Assembly (NCBI GenBank): GCA_023105745.1
Contig: JALGQZ010000006.1
Coordinates: forward strand, 64,090,316 to 64,154,315
Length of the DNA: 64,000 nucleotides
Source of the DNA: Austropuccinia psidii
Taxonomy: Eukaryota > Basidiomycota > Pucciniomycetes > Pucciniales > Sphaerophragmiaceae
Reading direction: 5' to 3'
The stretch's first letter is position 1; each line of letters begins with the position of its first letter. Positions 24,908-35,624 of the stretch are shown in pieces. Both the position numbers and the translations under genes were made by a program. Below the pieces are notes generated by a model, which worked only from the letters and a program-made list of their open reading frames with translations, was not told the DNA's origin and did no database searches.

Positions 24908-25522
24908 TCTTGGGGGCCTGGCTGTGTTTTAAACTTTTTTGGACCTTTATGAGTAAGTTTTTTCTCTTATTTCTCACTTTCTGAAAAAAAATTTATTCTT
25001 TTTAGGCATAAATTTTCTTAAAAAATATATATTATATATATTTTCCCTTTTTTTGGTATATATACCACCTTTTTACTCATATTATAAGAGTACTTGCAAT
25101 GTGGTTAATATCCGCAACAAGCTTTATTTTTGGCATGTTTTACATATAAAAACACATAAGCTATCAATAAGTCCTGTATTATTGATTGAATAGGGACACC
25201 TCTGACTGTAAAACCAACAGTTTAGGCGTGGTTAAGTGTATTTTTAACTCAATACACTTATATAGAGCCACTTGTACAGATTACACTTGAAAACCACAAG
25301 TGAATCTGTGGGATACTGGCACACAAACAGTGTGACAGGGTACCAAAAGCTGTAATTCTGATGTGGAATTGTTGATTCAATTACACTGTCATTATACAGG
25401 GCATATTGTAGTAACATACAAGCCCAGAGGCTATTCTGAGATGTGCAAAACCAGCATTTTGAGAAGTCTTAACTGAAATAAGCCCTCTTTTTCCCTACCT
25501 TGATTCAGTGGTGGAAAATTAA
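24908..25522 (+). other. A3 leader with tRNA-type primer-binding site
   Basis: Three bases after the LTR, TGGGGGCCTGG (24911-24921) begins with TGG, as expected for pairing with the CCA end of a tRNA primer. I cannot name the tRNA. The rest of the leader is AT-rich and noncoding, including a run of TATATATT around 25027-25040. Confidence 0.6.
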
Positions 25523-25808
25523 ATCCCACTTGAGACCCAGTCACAGGCCAACACACCAGTGACACCCTCAGAGCCAGAGGGCAGCAAGGGCAAAGGAAAG
25601 AGGAACAGTGAAGGCCTGATTACAGCAAAGAAGTGGACACCAATAGCCACCCAGATAATTATAAAACCACAAAACTCTGCATCAATACAAGGTAAACCAA
25701 CCTTAATAACTAGTACAGGGAAAATTACCATAATTAACCCACTTGTAACCTCTAAAGGTAAATTGCCCAAATCAGAAGACAACAAATTTGTACAAGGCAC
25801 AGTCAAAG

Positions 25809-25876
25809 GTAAATACCCTAAGAACATAAGGTTTTTGACTGCTTGCAAACACTAACATGTCACCTGTACACCTCAG
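25809..25876 (+). other. Spliceosomal intron in A3 ORF1
   Basis: The donor is GTAAAT, the branch-point candidate CTAAC (25851-25855) and the acceptor ACACCTCAG ends at 25876. Removal restores the reading frame (K, E, I, L, A, S). The same 68-bp segment with identical donor context GTAAATACCCTAA occurs in A4 at 12842-12909. Confidence 0.75.
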
Positions 25877-26071
25877 AGATCTTGGCTTCCAAAGGAACCA
25901 GCCAGAGGACAGGGAAGACTTGTCCAGAACCAGAAGACCTGAAAGAGGACACCCTGGACACAGTAGTGGATGGCAAAACAATGAGGGAGATAATATCAAC
26001 CCTGCCATTCACACTCCAATTCAATGGAGACTTCAAACCAGAGGACTGGAAAGACATGGATCAAGTTCTTC

Positions 26072-26076
26072 AGCTC
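26072..26076 (+). repeat. Left target-site copy of B1
   Basis: AGCTC is repeated exactly at 35625-35629. Removing B1 and one copy restores CAG CTC CAC CAA in ORF1 of A3. Confidence 0.95.
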
Positions 26077-27551
26077 TGTCACAGGGGCTCTTGGACAGAA
26101 ATACAAGAGTGGCCTGGCACTCAGCAATCAGGGAACTCACTTGGAAGACTCCAAAAGGATAAAGAATAAAAGTAATAAGAATGAATTCCTCTAAAAGATA
26201 TGCAGGTACAAGATGAGATGCAAAAGAGGAAAGGGAAGCCAAATGGCCAAAGAGCCAACCAAGTAAGTCCTTAATCACTGTTTCAACCTGCCAAAAATGA
26301 ATAATGGAATTAGTAAGGATATGACCACCAAATATCCATTGACAGGCGAATAAAGAGAAAAAAGAAAAGTGCTAAATGACTGACTTAATAATATCAGTAT
26401 TTGCCTAACTAAAATGAAAAGAAAATAGAGATAAAATAAAATCAAAATATATTAATTAACTGGGGAAAACCCCCCAGGGTGGAAAGGGTAGCCGGTATAT
26501 GTGAAAAGTTGGGAGCTTGAGTTCTTCAGGCTGAAAACTGATCTGTATTGATTGTTTTGGGAATTGATACATCTGGCTAATATTGAAATTGAATTGGGTT
26601 GAATGAATTTCCCATGATTGAAAATGAAATACAGTTCTTGATGGATCGAGACTGTATTGAAATGAATATGGTTGCCAAGATGGATTGAGTGGAGCTTTGA
26701 CACTTGACAACTTCTTTTTGGAACTGCCTCTTGAATACACTTGAGAATGAATTGACAGTATTCCCTTGGAAGGAATACTTGGAGTGAGAATAACCAATGA
26801 CTGCTTGATGGCGTCATTGGTATTTGACGCTGAAACACTTGCTCTTGAGCCTTGATAATTCCTCTGAATGATTGGGTGCCTTGATGACGTGATGAGATGT
26901 TGGAATGTTTAAATGAGCATTTGATATTGCCACCATTGAATTGCTGTTGAAAAATGATGCACAATGATATATAACATCATTTATGGCATATTGGTTGATT
27001 GGCAAGAAGATTACGTCCAAAGGTCTTGAGGTGGAAAGACAGAGGGAAAAGGATGGATGTAATGGCTTCAGAGCTTGGAATGGTGTTTCTGGGCCTTTTG
27101 GGGTTTTTGGCCATTTTTGGGTTCTGAGCCAAAAACTGGCCCAAAAGGCGGGAAAGTGTCTTTTGGACACTTTGTGTCAAAGTGCGCAAAAATGCACAAA
27201 ATGCGCAAAAGTGCGCAAATGCGCAAAATGCGCAAAAGTGCGCAAATGCGCAAAAATGCGCAAATGCGCATTATGAGCCCAAATGGCCAAAAACAGCCAT
27301 TTGGGCCATTTCCCCTGATTTTGAGGGAAATGACCAGGAATACCCATTTGGGCATAAATTGCTGCTATGGGTTCTGGATTGAGGTGAAGGGCCATGAAGG
27401 CCCCAAAACACAAATGGCCATAAATGGTCCATAAGATAATGACGTGGCCATATTGGCCACTGGTGATGGATATGGCCAATTGGCCATAAAAGAACCATGG
27501 CTTGATATGCCATATGGGGATCCAAGGAGGTGAATTGCCATGGTTGTGACA
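26077..27551 (-). repeat. Family B 3' LTR of element B1
   Basis: This 1475-bp LTR reads TGTCACAGGGG...GGTTGTGACA on the + strand. It pairs with 34094-35624. By eye about 15-20 substitutions, an 18-bp indel and a copy-number change in the TGCGCA array separate the two, so B1 is the youngest large insertion in the window. The body is twice as long as the B2 LTR although the ends match. Confidence 0.95.
27182..27270 (+). repeat. TGCGCA minisatellite in the B1 3' LTR (10 units)
   Basis: Units of 8-10 bp of the type GTGCGCAAAA or ATGCGCAAA, with palindromic core TGCGCA, number ten by hand count. The partner LTR has fourteen at 35217-35343. Confidence 0.85.
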
Positions 27552-27563
27552 GTACCCCCCACC
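27552..27563 (-). promoter_or_regulatory. Polypurine tract of B1
   Basis: GTACCCCCCACC on + is GGTGGGGGGTAC on the element strand, next to the LTR start TGTCA. Confidence 0.75.
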
Positions 27564-28357
27564 TTGAAATGGTGAGCTCCTGAGCACCAATACAAGGTGA
27601 AGCCTGTTGAGGCTATTGGAAAGATTTTTAGAGAGTGATTCAAGAGGACTGATTAAGATAAAAATTTGAAGAGTGATATTAAAAATTTGACATTTGGCGC
27701 AGGACTTGCTTGATCTTCTTTTGACATTGGCTTCATGATTTGAATTGAATTTTAAAATGAATGAAAATTTTTGACGTGATAATTGACGTGATAAAAGAAA
27801 ATTTAAAATGAAAGTAAAATAAAAATAAAGAATGAAAATGAAAATAAGAAAAGAAAAGGAAAAAGAAAAAGAAAAATGAATTGAAATCTTGAGGAGGTTC
27901 CAATCTTCATCACGGAGGTTGATAACTGATTTTGAAATTGGCCAAGGACCTGGAAAGATAAATTTGATGCCAGGTGCTCACAAAGTGGCCAAGGTGATGT
28001 TTTGACAAGATTTTAGACCCCTCAGGGAAGTGCACACCAGGAGAGGAACTTACTTTTGGTAGTTACCACTCCCGCCAGTGCCATAAAAATAAAACAAAAC
28101 TGTTGAAGGAATGAATTTGAATTTGGAATCTTGGAAATGAATTGAAAAGTGAATGGCCCATTGTCCCAAGTGAAAATGGCCATAAGATTGGAAATGAAGT
28201 TGAAAGCCATGCCAAAGATCTGTGTCCAAAATTGCAAAGTGCTCACAGAGTGGCCAAGGTGATGCTTACAACAAAAGAGTAGAATACCCCTAAAGGTGCA
28301 TACCAGGAGTGGGACTTACTTTTGGTAATTTCTCTCCCCACCAAGCACCATAATGAA
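27564..28357 (-). other. B1 3' untranslated region with a duplicated conserved block
   Basis: There is no coding sequence. Two copies of a block of about 110 bp lie at 27974-28085 and 28238-28353. In the element sense each runs from a TATGG-like start through a purine-rich GGGAG or GGGGAG and AAAAGTAAGT to CACCTTGGCCAC and GTGAGCAC. B2 holds the same two blocks at 44072-44181 and 44386-44503. Between block and polypurine tract B1 has only about 400 bp, whereas B2 has the accessory gene. Confidence 0.75.
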
Positions 28358-31300
28358 TCAAGCTTTTGAAGAATTTGGCCCAGGCTTGTCAGCATATAAT
28401 GAATGAAAATCTTTGACAAGTTCAGGACAATTCTTGAGGTTTTCGGTTGGTTCCCAAGTGGATCTTTCTGGGTCTTGACTGAAACCTTTCCATTCCACCA
28501 GTTACCATAATTTTCCTCTCTTGAGCTTTGAGTCCAGTATTTGAGAGACTTCCCATTCTTCTTCTTCTTCAATGGTGATTGGAGGAGGAGGCTCTTGATG
28601 CCTATTTGGGATTGTTGACGTCTTGACTGGTTCCAAAAGGGAAATATGGAAAACGGGGTGGATGGATTTCCATTGAGATGGAAGCTTGAGGTGGTAGGCA
28701 TGAGTGCTGACTTTCTTCAAGATTGGAAGAGGACCCAGCCATCTTTCAGACAGCTTTTTAGTGGGTCTGGTTGATTTGATGTTCTTGGAAGAGAGCCATA
28801 CCATGTCACCGGGATTGAAAACAGGTGGACTTGCTCTACTTTTATCTGCATACCTCTTAAACCTGTTTATGGCAACTTCAAGTTCTCTCTTGACATCTTG
28901 CTGTACTGATTGGATCTTTGTTGATAACTTTCCAGCCGGAGTGTCTTGAGTGATGTGAACTGAGTCAAAATGAGGATCTCTTCCATAAACAGTGAAAAAC
29001 GGTGATTGTTTTGTTGAAGAGTGGTCAGAGTTATTGTAGGCAAATTCAGCCAGAGGGAGCCAGGTGTTCCAATCATCTTGATGATAACTGACATACATCC
29101 AAAGGTACTGTTCTAGTATCTGATTTACCCTCTCTGTCTGTCCATCAGTTTCTGGATGATAAGCAGTTGACAAGTCTCTTGAAATCTTGAGCTGCTGACA
29201 AAGGTTGGTCCAAAAGGAAGAAACAAAAAGAGAACCTCGATCACTAACAATGCTTGAAGGAAGGCCATGCTTTGAGAAAATATTCTTGATGAATAAATGG
29301 GCCAAATCTAATGAAGTGATTGAAGCTATTGTTGGAATAAAAACCGCCATTTTTGAGAATCTGTCCACTATGACTAAAATTGAATCAAAGGAATTGGACA
29401 GTGGCAATTGAGTGATGAAATCCATTGAAAGACAAATCCAAGGACCATTTGGAATTGGAAGAGGCTTGAGGAGTCCAAACTTCTTGTGATGAATATTTTT
29501 GTTTCTTGAACACTGTTGACAGGATGAGACATAATCCTTGATAAATTGAGTCATGCCGGGCCAGTGGAAATCCCGCTTGACAAGTTTGAGAGTCTTCTCT
29601 TGGCCAGGGTGTCCAGCTAGAGGAGAGTCATGCCGCTTTTGAAGTATATTGAGTTGAATTGTGGGGTCATTTGGGACCACCACCTGATCTTTGAAAAGGA
29701 TAAGTTTGGAAGAGGAATCAAGAGAATAATCTTGGACAGATTTACCTTTACCCAAATCTTCAAGGACACTTCTATATTGAGAATCTTGCCACACTGCCTT
29801 CTGAATTGAATCAATCAAATTTGAAAATGAATCCACCTTGACTGCAAAAGACTTTGAGGCTTGAATTTCATCTTGCTTGATTATCTTCTGATAGTTCATT
29901 GGATTCTTGCTGATGAAATCCTCCCCCCTCTCCGGGTAAACGTTGTCCCGACGTGACAAGGCATCTGGAAGGGTGGCCAAGCGGCCAGGGCGGTAAGTGA
30001 TTGAGAAATGGAATTCAGATAAAAATTCAGCCCAGCGGGCTTGACGGCGAGTGAGAATCTTGGAAGACATAAAATATTGAAGAGATGAATGGTTGGTGAG
30101 AACTTCAAAAGGGGAAGAAATAGAAAGAAGGAAAGCTCTCCAGCTCTTGAGAGCCCAGACTATGCCAAGGAGTTCCTTGTCATTAATCTCATAATTGAGC
30201 TCAGCTGGGAGAGGTTTGCAGCTATCAAATGCAATGGGATGTTTTCCTGAGTCAGAAACCTGACTCAGTACAGCACCCAAGGCATAATCTGATGCATTGG
30301 TCTCTACAATGGTGGGTAGAGAAGGATTGGAGCAGTGGTGAATGCCTCTTTGAGTTGATGAAACTGTCTAAGAGCTTCCTCATTGAGGGGAAAACGGGAA
30401 TCTTTCTTGAGGAAACTTGTGAGTGAACTAATTTTCTTTGAATAATTCTTGATGAAACGGCGGTAAAAATTGGCAAAGCCAAGGAATGATTGAAGAGCCT
30501 TGAGGTTTCTTGGAGGTGGCCAATTGAGAATTTGCTGGACTTTTGCTTGGTCCATCTTGAGGCCTTCAGAAGAAACTACATAACCAAGATATTCCACACT
30601 TGAAACATGAAATAGGCATTTGGACGCCTTAGCAAAGAGGTTATTGGCTCTGAGTCTGGAAAGAACAGTGGACACATGAGTGACATGTTCTTCCTCAGAT
30701 TTGGAAAAGACCATAATGTCATCCAAATAAACCACAACATAAACATCAAGAAGATCATAAAAAATATCATTGACGAGATTTTGAAAAGAAGCAGGAGCAT
30801 TGGTAAGCCCAAACGGCATAACCAAGTACTCATAACTACCATATTTGGTTCTAAAACAAGTCAAATGTTCATCACCTTCCTTGATTCTGAGCAGGTTATA
30901 TGCACCACGCAAATCAATCTTGGAGAAGATAGAAGAACCATTGAAAACAGTGAGAAGCTGATTCATAGGAGGAACAGGATACTTGTTCTTCCTAGTAACA
31001 GCATTGAGCTTGCGGTAATCAACACACAAACGGAGGCCACCATCTTTCTTTTTGACAAAAAGAACATGTGCTCCTGTAGAAGAGGAGCTTGGCCGGATGA
31101 AACCTTTCTCTACATTCTCTGAAATGTAGGCCCTGAGTGTATCTGACTCTTGGTTTGATAAAGAGTAGATCACCCCAACTGGAGGTAGAGACCCCTCCAG
31201 CTCGATATGATGATCACAGGCGCGGTGAGGAGGAAGTTTCTCTGCTTTCACCTTGGAAAATACATCCAAGTATTGGTGATAAACAGAAGGAACAACCTTC

Positions 31301-32070
31301 ATCACGGTTTCTATTTCTTCTGGCTCTTCCTCTTCATCCCACAACTCCTCCAGGGAGTCATGATAAGATGAAGGGGGAAGGTCCATATTCCCAAAGAAGA
31401 GATGAAGTGAAGATACAGAATTATCTTCTCCAACATCTTGAATCTCTTTGAAGACTTCATCTCTAGATGATAGTAACGACTGATGGGAATTAAGGGAAGG
31501 AATATGGACAGAAGAGGGAAATGATGGTGTTCTAGAATCACCAACCAGAGCCGCACATGATTTAGCAGAAGAAAAGTCATTACTAAAAGGAATGGAAGGA
31601 TCATGATAGTCCTTATGATCAGAATTAAAGGTGATCAATCCTTGCCTCCAATCAATAAATGGATTAAAATGATTAAGAAAGTCAAAGCCCAATATGAGGT
31701 CTTCTCCCTTGGGAGTATCAATGACTAAAAAGTCCCATTCAAAGCTTGGGAAGGAAGGGAGCTCAACCATATATTTAGTATGGTGAGTCACAAATAAAGA
31801 AGGAGACTCAGAGGAGTCAAGAATAATAAGGGGAATCTTCTCCGGGAGTTCTGACATGGTCAAAGAATACTTGTGAACAAACTGCTTTGCAATAAATGAG
31901 TTGGTAGCACCAGAATCGATGAGAATACTGTAAAACATATCAGAGAGAGAAGAGAAAACAAAAAATTTAAGAGAATTTTTGACACCAGTATTCAGAATGC
32001 ACAATTGTGCTCTGGATGGAAAACTGTGAAGACCATTGAACACAACATGATCTTCACTCAGGCTTTTCCC
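28358..32070 (-). pseudogene. pol: Family B pol of B1, nearly intact
   Basis: This is the Ty3/gypsy chromovirus polyprotein. Order: protease with DSGATNSFIA, reverse transcriptase with intact YLDD (30718-30729), RNase H, integrase and chromodomain. Integrase keeps H..H, CQQC and the catalytic D, D and E in MDFITQLP, SDRGSLF and TDGQTERVNQ. The chromodomain signature LVEWKGF..W EP..NL is at the end. Lesions: a 16-bp deletion between 30328 and 30329 (B2 retains the bases, flanked by GGAT) shifts the frame, and TAA at 28502-28504 replaces the codon before LVEWKG. The RNase H motif TDAS reads TNAS and TDHS reads TNHS, so two catalytic Asp are Asn. Translation likely enters from gag by a -1 shift. 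The stop is at 28358-28360. Confidence 0.95.
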
Positions 32071-33395
32071 TGGCTGGGAAATTTGCCTGACGGTTGGGTA
32101 AGCTTGTTTTGAGGCCTTTTGAAACAGGACTCAAGACTATGCTTCCCACCACAATAGGTACAAAGACCCTCCTTGATTCTTCTTTCTTTTTCAGAATGCA
32201 TGAGCTTGAAATCTTTATTCAACAAAGAAGAATGGGGCTTGTCCCTCTTCTGAAAACTCTTCTTCTTCTTTTGACTTGAGCTTGAAGAATTTTGAGGATG
32301 AGAAGAACTTGACTTTGAGGCTTCTGGCTTCTTCTCTTGATGATGACTTTTTTCATTTTGCCTCTCATGGTACCTGGTATCAAGTTCCAGGGTAACGTCC
32401 ATTAAGTCTTGAAGAGAGTCAATTCTTGAAGGATGGGAGGCCAATTGATCCAAAATCCTGGATGGCAATCCCTTCCTGAAATGATGGATGAGAGCTCTTT
32501 CACCCCAATCCCCGATTCTTGAGACTAAGCTTCTGAAATAAGCAATGTATAAGGATACATGCCCACCTTCTTTCATTCTTAAAGAATCCAACTCAGCTTC
32601 TGCTTTTCTGACTTCATTCGGGTCACCAAATAAAGTGAAGAGTTGAGATTCAAATAAAAGCCAAGAATTGAGAAGGTATTTTGAATCTTGATTGGTGAGA
32701 TTGGAAAGATAAGGCTCAATCCATTTTGCAGCCCTGCGAATGAGAAATGAAGTGGCATAAAGGACCTTCTTTCTGTCTTGAGCGAAGTTTGCCGGATCAT
32801 TATGAAAAATCAATTGACAAGACTGAATAAAGCTTCTAACTTTGAAGGGCTGAGTCCCATCAAAGCATTCCGGTGCCTTCATAGATGGAGTCTTGAAGGC
32901 TGGTGGTCTTGATGCTTCAGAAGATGAAGCTGCTTGAAGATTGGCCATAATTTGAGTCATTTGCTGCATGATGGCCAATAGAGATGGTTAAGACTGATGA
33001 GAGACAGGCTGATTAGACTGGGCTAGAGTTGGCCCTCCAGTACCTTGGGATGCCTCCACCGGAGCAGGGACACCTTCAGTACCATCAGACCCTTCCTCTT
33101 CCACAGAATTCTCCTCCTCCTCTTCACCATCTTCACCTGGACCTTTGAAAATAGTCCTTGAAGTTCCTGGAAATCCGCCAACTACTCCTGAAAATGAACA
33201 TGATCTTCTTGGCCCTCTTCCTTCCTTCCTGGATGGTGCTGCTCCTTCCATGCGGGGTCCTCTATCTAATTGGGCCCTCAGTTGAGGAACTGCTGGGGTG
33301 CCATCTAGAGGAGCTCTTGGAGTTGGAGTGAGAACAGCTTGAGCTCTGGCCTGAGATCTTGTCTGTCTTGCCAGAGGTGAGTGTTGAACAGGCAT
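32058..33395 (-). pseudogene. gag: Family B gag of B1 (one nonsense codon)
   Basis: This 445-codon gag starts at ATG 33393-33395 (MPVQHSPLARQTRSQ). The N-terminal part is proline-rich and acidic. The capsid (Retrotrans_gag type) spans roughly residues 170-340, with the hallmark stretch LFGDPNEVRKAEAELDSLRM and a helical tail. A zinc knuckle of form CX2CX3HX4C (CTYCGGKHSLESC) is near the C-terminus. The only lesion is TAA at 32988-32990, a GAA in the inferred intact form. The gag frame ends with TGA at 32058-32060, eight bases beyond the slippery GGGAAAA. Capsid protein packages genomic RNA in the cytoplasmic particle (family knowledge). Confidence 0.95.
32064..32070 (-). promoter_or_regulatory. 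Putative -1 frameshift site between gag and pol (B1)
   Basis: In the element sense, CAG GGA AAA GCC TGA contains G GGA AAA in the gag frame. A -1 slip leads into the open pol frame (AGC CTG AGT GAA GAT). B2 conserves the same heptamer and stop at 48204-48210. Confidence 0.65.
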
Positions 33396-34080
33396 GATAT
33401 CAGGAATAAAATGAAATAAATGAATTAAAAATCAAAATTTGCTTGGAGTGAAAAGAGTCAACAATCAAATTTTGAGGAAAATCAATGTCTTGAAGTAAAT
33501 CAATGAATCAAAGCCAAATGAGATCTTCAAGTCAATAAATCAATCAATCAAATCAATCAAAATCAAAATCTTGCAAAAATCAATCAATCAAATGAAACCT
33601 TGAAGAAAAATCAATTTATGTCAAAATTCTTGATGTGAAAAAATCAGCAAAATCAATGAAATCTTCAGGTCAATCAATTTTCTTGAGGTCAAAATCAAAT
33701 ATGTCAAATCAATCAATCAATCAAAATCAAGTGAATTATTCTTTAAAAACCAAAATTCTTGAAGAATGAATCAATTATGAATCTTGATGTGAATAACGTG
33801 TCTGAATATCTTGATGAAAAATTTGAAAATCAAAGAAAATCAAGATGACGCCTGAATTATGAATGAAATGAAAATTGATGATTTGAAAAAGATTTTAAAA
33901 AGAATAACAAAAATAAAAAATGGGTCAGCTTTCAATTTTCAAAATGAAGAATGAATGAAAGAAAATTGAGAGGTGACGATGAATCATTAAGTTCATAAGC
34001 ATAAAAGAATCATAATTTCGATGAAATGAGTGAATGAAATTATAAAGAAAGAATGAACAGAATGAAAAAGAAAGTATGAA
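33396..34080 (-). other. B1 leader, low-complexity
   Basis: This is the 5' untranslated leader between the 5' LTR and gag. It is made largely of ATCA/AATC-rich runs (TTGATTGATTGATT in the element sense). I see no gene. The same composition occurs in B2 at 49554-50270. Confidence 0.75.
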
Positions 34081-34092
34081 TTAATTAATATA
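34081..34092 (-). promoter_or_regulatory. Putative self-priming primer-binding site of B1
   Basis: TTAATTAATATA on + lies one base inside the 5' LTR border. It is the exact reverse complement of TATATTAATTAA at 34465-34476 in the LTR (and 26448-26459). No TGG-starting tRNA site is present at the border. See B2, 50271-50283. Confidence 0.55.
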
Positions 34093-34093
34093 A

Positions 34094-35624
34094 TGTCACA
34101 GGGGCTCTTGGACAGAAATACAAGAGTGGCCTGGCACTCAGCAATCAGGGAACTCACTTGGAAGACTCCAAAAGGATAAAGAATAAAAGTAATAAGAATG
34201 AATTCCTCTAAAAGATATGCAGGTACAAGATGAGATGCAAAAGAGGAAAGGGAAGCCAAATGGCCAAAGAGCCAACCAAGTAAGTCCTTAATCACTGTTT
34301 CAACCTGCCAAAAATGAATAATGGAATTAGTAAGGATATGACCACCAAATATCCATTGACAGGCGAATAAAGAGAAAAGAGAAAAGTGCTAAATGACTGA
34401 CTTAATAATATCAGTATTTGCCTAACTAAAATGAAAAGAAAATAGAGATAAAATAAAATCAAAATATATTAATTAACTGGGGAAAACCCCCCAGGGTGGA
34501 AAGGGTAGCCGGTATATGTGAAAAGTTGGGAGCTTGAGTTCTTCAGGCTGAAAACTGATCTGTATTGATCCTTGAGGCTGTATTGATTGTTTTGGGAATT
34601 GATACAGCTGGCTAATATTGAAATTGAATTGGGTTGAATGAATTTCCCATGATTGAAAATGAAATACAGTTCTTGATGGATCCAGACTGTATTGAAATGA
34701 ATATGGTTGCCAAGATGGATTGAGTGGAGCTTTGACACTTGACAGCTTCTTTTTGGCACTGCCTCTTGAATACACTTGAGAATGAATTGACAGTATTCCC
34801 TTGGAAGGAATACTTGGAGTGAGAATAACCAATGACTTCTTGATGGCGTCATTGGTCTTTGACGCTGAAACACTTGCTCTTGAGCCTTGATAATTCCTCT
34901 GAATGATTGGGTGCCTTGATGATGTGATGAGATTTTGGAATGTTTAAATGAGCATTTGATATTGCCACCATTGAATTGCTGTTGAAAAATGATGCACAAT
35001 GATATATAACATCATTTATGGCATATTGGTTGATTGGCAAGAAGATTACGTCCAAAGGTCTTGAGGTGGAAAGGCAGAGGGAAAAGGATGGATGTAATGG
35101 CTTCAGAGCTTGGAATGGTGTTTCTGGGCCTTTTGGGGTTTTTGGCCATTTTTGCGTTCTGAGCCAAAAACTGGCCCAAAAGGCAGGAAAATGTCTTTTG
35201 GACACTTTGCGTCAAAGTGCGCAAAAATGCGCAAAATGTGCAAAAGTGCGCAAATGCGCAAAGTGCGCAAAAATGTGCAAAATGCGCAAAAGTGCGCAAA
35301 TATGCGCAAATGCGCAAAGTGCGCAAAAGTGCGCAAATGCGCATTATGAGCCCAAATGGCCAAAAACAGCCATTTGGGCCATTTCCCCTGATTTTGAGGG
35401 AAATGACCAGGAATACCCATTTGGGCATAAATTGCCGCTATGGGTTCTGGATTGAGGTGAAGGGCCATGAAGGCCCCAAAACACAAATGGCCATAAATGG
35501 TCCATAAGATAATGACGTGGCCATATTGGCCACTGGTGATGGATATGGCCAATTGGCCATAAAAGAACCGTGGCTTGATATGCCATATGGGGATCCAAGG
35601 AGGTGAATTGCCATGGTTGTGACA
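34094..35624 (-). repeat. Family B 5' LTR of B1
   Basis: This 1531-bp partner of 26077-27551 begins TGTCACAGGGG and ends GGTTGTGACA on the + strand. In the element sense it holds a CATATACC box, the hairpin CTGGGG...CCCCAG, and then GTTAATTAATATA, the likely start of the R region (inference). Confidence 0.95.
35217..35343 (+). repeat. TGCGCA minisatellite in the B1 5' LTR (14 units)
   Basis: This has the same unit as 27182-27270, with four more copies and some TGTGCA variants. Confidence 0.85.

Larger units (their letters stand above)
25523..26076 (+). pseudogene. Family A ORF1 of A3, 5' part (unknown function, with intron)
   Basis: The frame is open from 25523 with no ATG in its first part. 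The product begins PLETQSQANTPVTPSEPE, then basic (SKGKGKRNSE), KKWTPIATQ and a T/K-rich stretch. At 25809 a 68-bp GT-AG intron begins; reading through it hits TAA at 25853-25855. Splicing joins AAA G to AG ATC and continues in frame with LASKGTSQRTGKTCPEPED, an acidic stretch and DWKDMDQVLQL, where B1 inserted. It resumes at 35625. No known domain is recognised. Position upstream of capsid suggests a gag-related accessory or matrix-like role, which is inference. Confidence 0.72.

Noticed and set aside
27182..27270. Possible CRISPR-like or regularly spaced array
   Set aside because: Units are 8-10 bp without spacers, inside a fungal LTR; it is a minisatellite.
27068..27643. Several 80-140 codon frames in the B1 LTR
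   Set aside because: They follow the tandem repeat and lie wholly in LTR sequence, with no recognisable product; the same frames recur in the partner LTR.
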